From Aurelia coerulea (taxonomy: Eukaryota > Cnidaria > Scyphozoa > Semaeostomeae > Ulmaridae): a stretch of 64,000 bases of DNA. The stretch's first letter is position 1. Each line of letters begins with the position of its first letter. Both the position numbers and the translations under genes were made by a program. The notes beneath the pieces are model-generated. The model worked only from the letters and a program-made list of their open reading frames with translations. It searched no databases and was not told where the DNA came from. The stretch is from NCBI GenBank assembly GCA_039566865.1, contig CM076960.1:18024501-18088500 (forward strand), read 5' to 3'. Positions 43,889 through 53,002 of the stretch are shown here, piece by piece.

Positions 43889-43959
43889 GGCTTAAAATCA
43901 CGACGAAATTTCCCCTGTTTTTCTGCCTCAAAAGGCAATGAATTCAACACGTTTCAGCA

Positions 43960-44430
43960 GGTGGAATCCTGACGTCATCAAATTTCGAAATCCTAAACAA
44001 GAAAAGCTACAGATTTTGAAGTGTTGGCAGGAAACCGTAATTTCATCAAAAATCGAAGAACCAAGATTGCGACGATAATCATTTTAAATTTCATTTTCAG
44101 TCCTTCCCAATCATAATTGACAAAGTCCAGAGAGCAGAGACAGAGACAAAGATTTCTGCTTGCCACCATATTGCAGACCTTCATAAACTATGGTTTTGTT
44201 GAAGGTAATATCAATTGTCTACTATTGGTTTAGGACTTACAATGATTTAAATCGAGGGGTGTATCATTCTTCCGATAATTTTTCAAATTACGTAAATTGC
44301 TTTTTGAAAAACAATCAAGGAATTTTGCACGGCAGATTTACAGCAAAGTATCATCAGTTCCTTTCAAGCTAAATTCAAAGGGAAAAATGTCATAGAATTT
44401 ACACCCACGATTTTTAAAGATTCGAAAATT
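43960..44430. mobile_element. family B MITE, divergent copy lacking the left end
   Basis: It contains GACGTCATCAAATTTCGAAA, CATATTGCAGACCTTCATAA and the right end TTTTTAAAGATTCGAAAATTTG. The inner order agrees with 16790-17305. Confidence 0.65.
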
Positions 44431-45174
44431 TGAGCACCCCATGGATTTAAGCATATCTCTCATTTCGACTTTCTCGTACCAAAACGCTGCAATTACATGT
44501 CAGATTTACTCAAAGACGGTCTCAAACTCTAAGTTGAAGCCTCTCCTTTACGATAGTTTCAAAAACCTCCGCAGCAAACACTCAGACGTTGCACAAATTT
44601 CTCTGAAACTTTCAGTAGTGTCCTGTTACTCCTGCCATATTCATGCTCTGACCTCGAAAAAAGTTAGCGTTCAAATGTTCTAAAATTTCATCAAGGTATG
44701 ATTAAAGTTAAACTTGCTTATGTCGATTTCCTGGGCCTATTGATGTAATCAGTGTTTCTAAAGCGAACGATGATTGAATTTTGATCCCTATTATTTGATA
44801 TCATACCACAAAAACGGCTGTTACAACGAATCCAATCAAATCTTACAGAGAAACTAAAATGTTTTAATTTACTCGCAAAGCGTAAAGAACTTTATATTAT
44901 TTGTCGGGCGCTGGGTCATTTATTCTGCGTAAGACATTTTTTCATCCGGTTTTACAATTAGTTTGATGTGAGGTCTGGGCCTAAATTTATGATCTTTAGT
45001 CCCTTGCTCCCCTGTGTGTTCCGAAAGACGCAGGGAAACGAGGTATTCAACTTTACAAGTCTGGTCTGGACTCATTGTTTAGTGTAGGGTCGCTCCCCGC
45101 TCCCCTGAACTGATATGCCAATACCACTACTGAAGCTAAATGTAAATCTACCCCCACCCTCTAGTTTCAGTTTT
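44431..45174. other. intergenic, no gene seen
   Basis: No supported feature. Confidence 0.3.
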
Positions 45175-45178
45175 TTAA

Positions 45179-45315
45179 AGGGTCTATTTCATCCAGCATG
45201 CCTTGCACGCGCCATCTTTTGGTTGACCTTTGTTGCCGCCATTTTCATGGCCCATGAAAACGGCGACAGGAAAGGAAAACCAAGAATGCAAGGAATGCTG
45301 GATGAAACAGACCCT
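45179..45315. mobile_element. 137-bp MITE, family D, TTAA-flanked
   Basis: The ends are AGGGTCTATTTCATCCAGC and GCTGGATGAAACAGACCCT, flanked by TTAA on both sides (45175-45178 and 45316-45319). Arms continue into ATGCCTTGCA / TGCAAGGAAT. piggyBac-like by duplication. Confidence 0.85.
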
Positions 45316-45907
45316 TTAAACGTACTAAAACACTTGCAAGCTATAAACCCTTACACTGAAAAAATGTGTTAAAATAGGAAAAAATTAACAAACTTTTGGT
45401 AGAATTTTTCACGTAAAATTTAAAGAAAATTTTCCCAAACTTTTAGCTATGCTTTTAGCCCTGCAGTACTTCTGAACTAAACGGGCCCCCATACCTACTT
45501 ACGGGCTGATCCAAGTTTCTGATAAAAGACGCGTAAACAGACGATTGCGCTAAAGATGGCGGTGAGGAACTTTTTACCAACAGTTCTTGATCCATGAAAA
45601 GGGGCAATGCAGAATGCTGCGTTCTAATTGGTCCATCCAACCAATAGAAGCCATTTGATTGGTTGAGATCATAGAAATTTATTAAGCTGTTACAATTGCG
45701 AATTGCAGACGCGAAAAAACAATTGAAATGTTTTGATTTTTAAATGAGTACATATAATTGCGGGATATCGCAAATCTCGCGTAATCTTTTAGCGTGGCAA
45801 GTCTCTTTTGCGTAATGCGTTTCGTCCTCAATTGTGTTTTTGTTTTACGATAGTAGTGCCAGCACATGTGGTGACGTACCAGAAAGACTTGCAATGCAAA
45901 CATGACC
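45316..45907. other. intergenic, no gene seen
   Basis: A fragment GCTGATCCAAGTTTCTGATA near 45507 matches the left end of the element at 52271 in reverse. Nothing else is supported. Confidence 0.35.
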
Positions 45908-45917
45908 TGCCCAGCCT

Positions 45918-46808
45918 AACAAGGGCAGATTTTGTAATACAATAGCACGAGTTGCTTTTGTTGACACCTCAATTCAAAGCGATTAGCGATCACAGACAAA
46001 GGAAATTCTATCAACCAGTAATTCAAAACAAACAAAGCCGCAAAATTTTCTCTGAAACCCAGGTAGCTAGCTCGCTCGCTGTGCATTCCAGAAATTATTT
46101 TTAAGGGCAAACATGAGCATAGATCGAAAGAAGGAGGATGTATTTACACATCTGCCGCGGGCATTTTATTTCTTTGGTCCAGAAGCTGAGCAGTAAATGT
46201 TTTGATAACACCCAAAAAAATAAGAGAATTGAATGGCCTCCTGAACGGCTTTTGAACCAAACAAATAAAATGCCCGCGGCAGATGTGTAGATGCATCCTT
46301 CTTCTTTCGATCTATGCTCATGTTTGCCCTTAAAACAAGTTTCTGGAATGCACAACGAGCGAGCTAGTTACCTGGGTTTCAAAGAAACTTTTGCGGCTTT
46401 GTTTGTTTTGAATTGCTGGTTGAGAGAATTTCCTTTGTCTGTGATCGCTAATTGCTTTGAATTGAGGTGTCAACAATGGGTAGTTAGACACTGCTGGTGT
46501 GCTTCTATGGAGAAGAGCTGGATAATAGGTATCTGCGGGGGAAATTTTTTACAGTACTGAGGAGGAGATACCTGCGGGGGAAATTTTTTTATAGTACTGC
46601 GGAGGAGATATCTGCGGGGGAAATTTTCATAGTACTGTGGAGGAGATATTTTCGTCCTTTCGATATCTCCTCCGCAGTACTGCAAAAAATTTCCCCCGCA
46701 GATACATAATATCCAGCGCTCCTCCATAGATGCACACCAGCAGTGTCTAACTACCCATGTGTCAACAAAAGCAACTCATGCTATTGTATTACAAAATCTG
46801 CCCTTGTT
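45918..46808. mobile_element. family A MITE, copy 8, interrupted by family H
   Basis: The ends are AACAAGGGCAG and CTGCCCTTGTT. The flanks TGCCCAGCCT (45908-45917) and TGCCTAGCCT (46809-46818) match at 9 of 10. A family-H element at 46476-46758 lies in the right arm. The element ends about 250 bp upstream of the glycosyltransferase-like start codon. Confidence 0.9.
46476..46758. mobile_element. 283-bp MITE, family H, perfect 9-bp TSD
   Basis: It runs from ATGGGTAGTTAGACACTG to CAGTGTCTAACTACCCAT, an 18-bp perfect inverted repeat. GTGTCAACA flanks both sides (46467-46475 and 46759-46767). Removing the insert and one duplication restores the family-A arm, as its own left arm confirms. It contains three internal copies of a GCGGGGGAAATTTT...GAGGAGATA unit. 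Confidence 0.95.
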
Positions 46809-46812
46809 TGCC

Positions 46813-46928
46813 TAGCCTGATAACCAGCCCATTATTCTAAAGAGATACACCAGCCCATTATTCTAAAGAGATACTATTCTAAAGAGATGCACTTATCTCT
46901 TTAGAATAATCGGCTGGTTATCAGGCTA
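46813..46928. mobile_element. 116-bp palindromic MITE, family F
   Basis: The ends are TAGCCTGATAACCAG and CTGGTTATCAGGCTA. ATTCTAAAGAGATA occurs three times inside and once inverted. It sits inside the right target duplication of the preceding family-A copy. Its own duplication is not clear. Confidence 0.8.
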
Positions 46929-47058
46929 GACTTGCCACGCTACACACAACGATCCGGACTTGCCACGGCACATTTATGTAATGTAGTCAAAGTTTGCCAA
47001 AGGAAACGGACAGTTATTGCAATAAGAAATAGGAGTGCCCCTGATAGTCAGAATCAAA

Positions 47059-48177
47059 ATGATATTGGGGGTAGGCAAGCAGCGAAAACTGTTTATTGGA
47101 ATAACATTAGTTGCAGGTGTACTCTATGTAATACTAATACTATATTTCTCTGGAGACTTCCTTGTTGCGCAGTCTAGGCCTAGCCCTACGCCCAGTTTGC
47201 ATTCTCTCGACGATGATGCCTCAACACGATCTCATGTTACGCCTACTTTTAAATCAAGAAAGAAAACGAAGATTTTAGTCGCGAAAAATATCACAATTGA
47301 AGATGGAAAGATATTCAAGTATTACTCGTTTATTATAATGGAGAAAGAGAATGATGTACCCGTTATTACAAACAAAGATGGCTGCCCTGAAAAATCTAGT
47401 AGGCCTACTTTAAGTCCAAAAGAGAAACTGCAGCTGGTGACAAACTTTCTTTACTTCAAGCATGAAAATTACAAATCGAATCTATACTATGGATATGGGC
47501 CTTTAACAGATGATGTTTTAGAAGCTAGGATTATGGAAGTACTTGACTGCTTACAAGCTAATTTGTTGCATCCTTTCATTCATAGAGTTCATGTTCTTAT
47601 TCGTGAAAAAGAAGCTGTTGATTTTCTCAAGAGAATTGATTTTGAAAATGCAGATAAAATGGTGATAAAATTAACTAATGAATCTGTCACAATGAAATCA
47701 CAGCTAATGTACGCCTCAAGTTGTCTTAAAAACTCTGTGGTAGCAATGAGCCATCAAGATAATAAATTTGGTGCTGGATGGGAAAAACTCAATCCTCAAG
47801 CTCTCTTGAGTAGAAAAATTGTTTACGCATTGACAAGGCAGACAGCTCTGAATATTAGTTGTGCTGGTTCAAAAGGGTCTGCTAATTGTGACCCTGGTTA
47901 CCCCTACATTGGAAGTCATGACACTTTTGTATTTGGTGTTACGAAAGGATTCACACCAGAAGAACTCAAACCAATGGAATCTGTCACTCCTAATCTCTAT
48001 GGAATGGAAAATGTCATGATTTGGCTTTTCCGAAAACTGGGTTACAAAGTTACAAACCCATGCCCCCTTTTGCATATACATCATCATCATTGTGTTACAG
48101 TTAGAGACGGGGGCAGGAAAAGGGTGGACACAGGGGCTACATCTGGGTCAGCCCCATTTACATATCACCTTGAATAA
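47059..48177 (+). CDS. type II membrane protein, glycosyltransferase-like
   Basis: From ATG 47059 the protein has 372 aa. It has a short basic cytoplasmic tail (MILGVGKQRK), one membrane anchor at about 11-31 (LFIGITLVAGVLYVILILYF) and a Ser/Thr/basic stem, a Golgi type II topology. The lumenal part has EARIMEVLDCLQANLLHPFI followed by HRVHVLIRE, GSHDTFVFG near the middle, and NLYGMENVMIWLFRKLGYKV then NPCPLLHIHHHHC near the end. This order (edge strand, SxDxxVF, GxxN, gy.v.NPc..H.H) resembles a family of diverged GT-A-like glycosyltransferases I recall from bacteria and protists. The usual DxD appears as AMSHQD. That assignment is inference. Coding is in one exon. A PIF-like MITE starts directly after the stop codon, and AATAAA lies at 48881. 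Confidence 0.7.
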   Translation: MILGVGKQRKLFIGITLVAGVLYVILILYFSGDFLVAQSRPSPTPSLHSLDDDASTRSHVTPTFKSRKKTKILVAKNITIEDGKIFKYYSFIIMEKENDVPVITNKDGCPEKSSRPTLSPKEKLQLVTNFLYFKHENYKSNLYYGYGPLTDDVLEARIMEVLDCLQANLLHPFIHRVHVLIREKEAVDFLKRIDFENADKMVIKLTNESVTMKSQLMYASSCLKNSVVAMSHQDNKFGAGWEKLNPQALLSRKIVYALTRQTALNISCAGSKGSANCDPGYPYIGSHDTFVFGVTKGFTPEELKPMESVTPNLYGMENVMIWLFRKLGYKVTNPCPLLHIHHHHCVTVRDGGRKRVDTGATSGSAPFTYHLE

Positions 48178-48587
48178 GGCGCCGTCCCCCCCCCCCCCCC
48201 GTTCACACTGCTCCTTTTTGTTAGTGTCCGTTTTTGTGGCATCCAAGCTACCCGTTCACATTGCTCCGTTTTTGTCCGTTCACATTCATCCACCTGATAA
48301 CAAATACGGAGAAAAAAACCTCCGTTTTTGTGCGTTCACATTGCTCCGTTTTTGTGAAACTCATTGCTGAATATTGGAGCGTTTTCAAAAACCTCCGTTT
48401 TTATGCGTTCACACTGATCAAGTGCGTTTTCCAAAAACCTCCGTTTTTGTGGATATCCACTTTTGATAGCGTTTTCGAAAACCTCCGTTTTTGTGGCGTT
48501 TTTGTGCAGATCAGTGTGAACACTTTCACAAAAACGGAGATTTTTCTCTCCTTTTTTGTACGAAAACGGAGCAGTGTGAAGGGGGCC
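48178..48587. mobile_element. 410-bp PIF/Harbinger-like MITE abutting the stop codon
   Basis: The ends are GGCGCCGTCCCCCC...GTTCACACTGCTCC and GGAGCAGTGTGAAGGGGGCC. The 3-bp flank TAA occurs at 48175-48177, which is the stop codon, and at 48588-48590. The interior is rich in CCTCCGTTTTTGTG repeats in both orientations. Confidence 0.75.
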
Positions 48588-48880
48588 TAAGTCAGCTTTC
48601 ACATCCGTTATCAGCTATGCATTACAACTGAGAAATACATTGCAACTTAAGGGTTACGAGCAACATCTATGCACGCAAACCTAGGACTACAGCCTATGGC
48701 TTAGAAACTGCGAGTTTTCTTTTCTGGGGCAGAATCTCTAGCGAGATTTGCCATTGCATATAAAAGAGTCCCGATCTGTTCTGGAATATTTCATGCAACT
48801 GTAGATTATGTAAAGATTTTGTTGTAAATTTAGGTTACAATTGTCATGTCACAATTGTACTTTGTACTCAGCCAACTTTA

Positions 48881-48886
48881 AATAAA
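48881..48886 (+). promoter_or_regulatory. probable polyadenylation signal of the glycosyltransferase-like gene
   Basis: AATAAA about 700 bp after the stop codon, following a plain 3'UTR-like stretch. It is the first one noted downstream of the MITE. Confidence 0.45.
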
Positions 48887-48906
48887 TATATTATTTATAT
48901 TATTAC

Positions 48907-49465
48907 ACTTGCGAATTAAATGAATCAAGTAAAGTGTTGTCAAAGATTCTTCTTGAGGTTTTTTCAATTTTGAAACAACCCATAAGAATAGAAGTGTTTT
49001 GCAATGGAATATTGCGTTTTCGCAAATCACAGGTGACATCTAATTTGAGACGGGCGTTAGTAAAAGCGTTTGTCAAATTTCAAACCTAACGCTAATTCTC
49101 ATGATATAGCTCATTATCTTCAAAACATCTTCAATGGTACCTTGGGATTAATTAAAAATCCTTTGAAGATAGCTGTGGGGTTTAGCAAAAGTCGGACATT
49201 TCGATCAATTTATTTCAATTCTGACGTAAATGGATGAAATGGTGCTTTTGAGGTGGAGGAAGATGGACAGTAGTCATGAAAATCAGTAAGCCAGATTTGC
49301 TATCACGCGATTTTGAAAATCTCTTTTATGAGATTAATTTTAACGAAGAACTGTCCAGTAAACAATTAAAATGCAATGTGACACTATTTACATAATTAGA
49401 AAGTAGGCAACACACCACATAAGTTGAAAATAGTGATTTCGCTCAACACAAACGCGCAGGTTGGA
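48907..49465. other. intergenic, no gene seen
   Basis: It contains one fragment (GTGACATCTAATTTGAGAC at 49028) shared with 19005. Otherwise nothing is supported. Confidence 0.35.
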
Positions 49466-49632
49466 GGAGATGAGATACGGTTTGTTCGAGGAAACTTATG
49501 TGTCCCCCCGTGCAGTAGGTTAATGCTCATGCGCCCGTCAGAGTTCCAACCCAAAACGCTACTGCGCATGAACATTAACCTACTGCACGGGGGGACACAT
49601 ACGTTTCCTCGGACAAACCGTATCTCGTCTCC
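49466..49632. mobile_element. 167-bp palindromic MITE
   Basis: Near-perfect inverted arms of about 70 bp start GGAGATGAGATACGGTTTG and include GTGTCCCCCCGTGCAGTAGG. The target duplication is not resolved. Confidence 0.8.
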
Positions 49633-49825
49633 CCAAAACTTATATCATTTTGCTAATTACAAAGTCACTGCGGAGGATCGTGGCCGATACACCTTTTCAA
49701 CTAAGCGGCCTCGTTTTGGACATTTTCAAAATTTCTCCAAATTTCTTCATATGAAATTTCTGACATCAAATTTAGATTCAGCACCTACGTTTTGGTCTGG
49801 TTGCTAATTTTCATAATTCCAGTGT

Positions 49826-49982
49826 TCATAATTTTGATTTTATGACGATAATAAAGTTTAAAATATGTAAAGGATTTGACCGTAAATAATGACTGAGGGT
49901 GTAAAGTTTCACCCCGAGCAATTTTCACGGTCAAATCCCTTATAGATTTTCAAACTTATTATCGTTGTAAGATCAAAATCGC
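49826..49982. mobile_element. about 155-bp palindromic MITE
   Basis: GATTTTATGACGATAATAA and AGGATTTGACCGT on the left match ACGGTCAAATCCCT and TTATTATCGTTGTAAGATC on the right. Confidence 0.7.
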
Positions 49983-50102
49983 GAACAGTAAGATTAGGAA
50001 AATTTGCATATTAGGTCTACTCAAATTTGAAGAATCTTTCTTGACGTGAAGGAGGGCAAATTTTATAAAACAAAGAATCCGGGTAACAGGTTTCCGAAAT
50101 GA

Positions 50103-50236
50103 CAAAGCGATTTTGCCTTTCTGAAGAATAGATTTCAAACCTCTGAGCACTCAATCAGTCAAACCAAACAGAAAGCAAAACATTATGGTTAGCTAGGCGT
50201 GAAATCTATTCTTAAGGCTGTCAAATCGCTTTGTCT
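50103..50236. mobile_element. about 135-bp inverted-repeat element
   Basis: GACAAAGCGATTTTGCC and GAAGAATAGATTTCA on the left are the inverse of TGAAATCTATTCTTAAGG and AAATCGCTTTGTC on the right. Confidence 0.65.
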
Positions 50237-50435
50237 TCAGCAGAACAACAAGAACAGATAATGTTACAATAACAAGGACAGATAATGTTACAATAGGACT
50301 CGCTACTTTTTATTGACACCTGGATACAAAGCAATCTTTGATTGCAGACAAAGGGAATTCCATGCTCGGTTGATCAAAACAAAAACAAAGCAAGCCGCAA
50401 AACTTGCCCTGAAACCCAGGTAGCTAGCTCACTCG

Positions 50436-50554
50436 TAGACTTATGACGATGAGTCTCTTGTTTCCCTGTGCTCGTTGACTTCAAGATGGCGCTTCGATCG
50501 GTCCCTGTGAGCAAGGTACCGCAGGGATACAAAGGACTCATCGTCATAAGTCTA
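50436..50554. mobile_element. 119-bp MITE, family I short form, 9-bp TSD
   Basis: The ends are TAGACTTATGACGATGAGTC and its complement. GCTCACTCG lies on both sides (50427-50435 and 50555-50563). Confidence 0.9.
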
Positions 50555-50563
50555 GCTCACTCG

Positions 50564-50614
50564 TAGCCTGATAACCAGACCCGATTTTGAAATTGGGGTC
50601 TGGTTATCAGGCTA
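50564..50614. mobile_element. 51-bp palindromic MITE, family F, 9-bp TSD
   Basis: TAGCCTGATAACCAGACCC and GGGTCTGGTTATCAGGCTA around a 13-bp core. GCTCACTCG lies on both sides (50555-50563 and 50615-50623), sharing the middle copy with the previous element. Confidence 0.9.
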
Positions 50615-50977
50615 GCTCACTCGTTATGCATTCTAGACATGGTTTCAACAGTTTTTAGCCTTGCTGTGTGTGAATTGGGTGTGAACAGACCCAGCCGAGT
50701 GGCCCTTACATTGCCAAAATGCTACAAAAGTTGCCTTTAATTTGATTGCATTGCACCAGAATATTATCGCCTCAAGTGAGACTTCTGAATGAATTATGGA
50801 AATTGGATGATGTTTTGCGATCATACTTATAGCAGATGCTGAAAAGATTTGACACGCCTGGTGGAATATTATAATTAAAAATTAGGTGGATTATCCTGCC
50901 TCCTTCCTACTAAGCTCAATGTTTTGCTCAGAAATTTCTTAAAGGAAATCCACACGGCCAAGTTAGAATATACCTTA

Positions 50978-51582
50978 CCGGGTGCGCCAAAATATACTAT
51001 GCACGTTTGGCAGGCCACAATAAATCGTACACTGGGCCGATTTTAAAGATTTATGACTTAATCGTTAGCAGAAAGCCTGAATTAGATACTTGGAGTTTTT
51101 GAAATTTTTTCATTTCCAGTTTTTAGAGCTAGAAGCGAGTTTCCTAAAATTTTAGTTTTCGAAAACACTGAAAACGATCATAAATGATCGATCAAGTTTT
51201 CTAAAGAATCGACATCAATGGACAAAGAGAGAACTTGTTCGTGGTAATTTGCGATTTAGAAATCGATTAATTGTAATCTGCTGTACGAGAGTTCGAACTA
51301 AACCTCTAAATGCCCCTGAAAACATTTTCTCTTTATTGATTAATGTTGAATCTTTTAAAATTTGATCGACGGTTTTTGATCGTTTTCAATGTTCTCGAAA
51401 ACTAACATTTTAAGAAACTCGCTTCTAGCTCTAAAAACTGAAAACAGAAAAATTTGCAAAAAGTCTTAAAATCTAATTCAGGCTTTCTGCTAAAGATTAA
51501 GTCATAAATCTTCAAAATCGGTCCAGTGTATGATTTATTATGTGGCCTGCCAAACGTGCATAGTTTATTTTGGCGCACCCGG
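50978..51582. mobile_element. 605-bp palindromic MITE, family G, TA TSD
   Basis: The ends are CCGGGTGCGCCAAAAT and ATTTTGGCGCACCCGG, with TA left and CA right (mutated TA). Long arms include GCACGTTTGGCAGGCCACA and TTTAAAGATTTATGACTTA. A second copy lies at 58978. Tc1/mariner-like. Confidence 0.85.
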
Positions 51583-52268
51583 CATTGTATTATAAAATCT
51601 GAAACGTGCCGTTTCATTGTATAGCTAAAGAAACCATGGGTGCGTAGGTGCCTTCTTTAGCCTACTTGTAGCGGCCACTTAACATAGCTATGTCTCTTCC
51701 CTTCAAGCGTACAATAAACTTATTGCGAATTTGCGTCTTGCCAAAAAACAATATTTTCTTCGTTCGTCTTCTGTCGGATACTAAATATATCAACGTCAAA
51801 GAGTTCTATTTTACAAAGAGTTCTATTTTTAGAAGTTGCAGACATCAAATACTTTACTCTATCAGAACTTGTTATGTCGAGAATCATTTCTCGTTTCTTG
51901 TATTATCATCTGCGATCTCACAATGTTTTGGATAATTGAACAAAGAAGTACATTTTCACAGAGTTCCTACAGGACACTAACTTTAGAGATTTGATTAAAA
52001 AGCTTAGAGGATTTCTGCAAAAGACTTAGCTATTAATAATCTTTAACCCAAATAATTTCAAATTGAAGGCTCACATTGTTGCTTCGCCTTGGTAAGAAAA
52101 TAGAATAATTGATTACTCTTTCAGAAAATTGCCTTTGTCGCCCGAATAAGATGTGAAACGTTTTCAGAAATCATTAAAATTGGACTTTCTTGGATCTAAC
52201 CTTGAAACCTAATCGGCTAAGGTTTGTTTTCACATTTCAAGTTCAGTCAAGTGATCAATCTGCGATAA
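51583..52268. other. intergenic, no gene seen
   Basis: No supported feature; small open frames only. Confidence 0.3.
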
Positions 52269-52270
52269 TA

Positions 52271-52680
52271 CAGGTTTTTTTTATAAGAAACTTGGATCAG
52301 CACTAAGTATTAACAGTTTCTCAATTTCGCATGAAAATTTCGGTGTTTTAGTAGTAAAAGTTTCTTAATTAGTTTCTTATTTTTTGGGCCTAAAATTGCG
52401 GTATTATTCGAAGTTGAGCCTTCTTCTCGACAAAGGGCTTCCATTTTGCATTGACATTGTCATCAAGAAGAAGCCATGGACATCAAGTCAAAAATTTACC
52501 AATTTTGCAGTAAAGAAAAGATAAAGGTACCTTTGTTAGAGAGACATAGAATAAGAGAGACATACAGAAATAAAGTTTTAGAGTTTCTTAACTGTTCTTG
52601 AGCGTAGTACTAGAGTTTCTTAAATTTTTGGTCATCGTAGTACTAGTTTCTTATAAACCAGTTTCTTATTAAAAAAAGTG
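52271..52680. mobile_element. 410-bp element of the GTTTCTTA-motif family, TA TSD
   Basis: CAGGTTTTTTTTATAAGAAAC at the left and GTTTCTTATTAAAAAAAGTG at the right are inverted ends flanked by TA. GTTTCTTA occurs about eight times inside. Related in ends and motif to 7617-9140. Confidence 0.7.
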
Positions 52681-53002
52681 TACATCTTTTGATCTCGTCA
52701 ACATATTTCGTGCCATGACAACTTATGGCATGGATGCAAAATGCAGCATAATACCACAAATACCACGCGTGTGATCACATGACTTGAAATGGATAAAACA
52801 AACCTTAGCTGATTAGGTCTCTACAAACGGGAAGGCACACAAAACTCTCAACCGATCCCAATAAAATGATTAAAAAAAGTTTCTCAAGATGAGGTCGACA
52901 ATAAAGTTCATTTTTTGTTAAATGCAAATCATTTGACCATAGTTAATATGATCTGACATCGACAAAAGTTCTTCCCATCTGCAGAAATTGGTCCTACATC
53001 CC

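Larger units (their letters stand above)
50247..50660. mobile_element. family A MITE, copy 9, with two insertions
   Basis: It starts with a duplicated terminus: AACAAGAACAGATAATG at 50247 and AACAAGGACAGATAATG at 50271. The left arm runs to GGTAGCTAGCTCACTCG, is interrupted by two elements, and resumes at TTATGCATTCTAGACATGG. The right half is lost. Confidence 0.85.

Noticed and set aside
48234..48602. 118-aa and 88-aa frames with FCAFTL-like repeats
   Set aside because: They are translations of CCTCCGTTTTTG repeats in the palindromic element after the stop codon.
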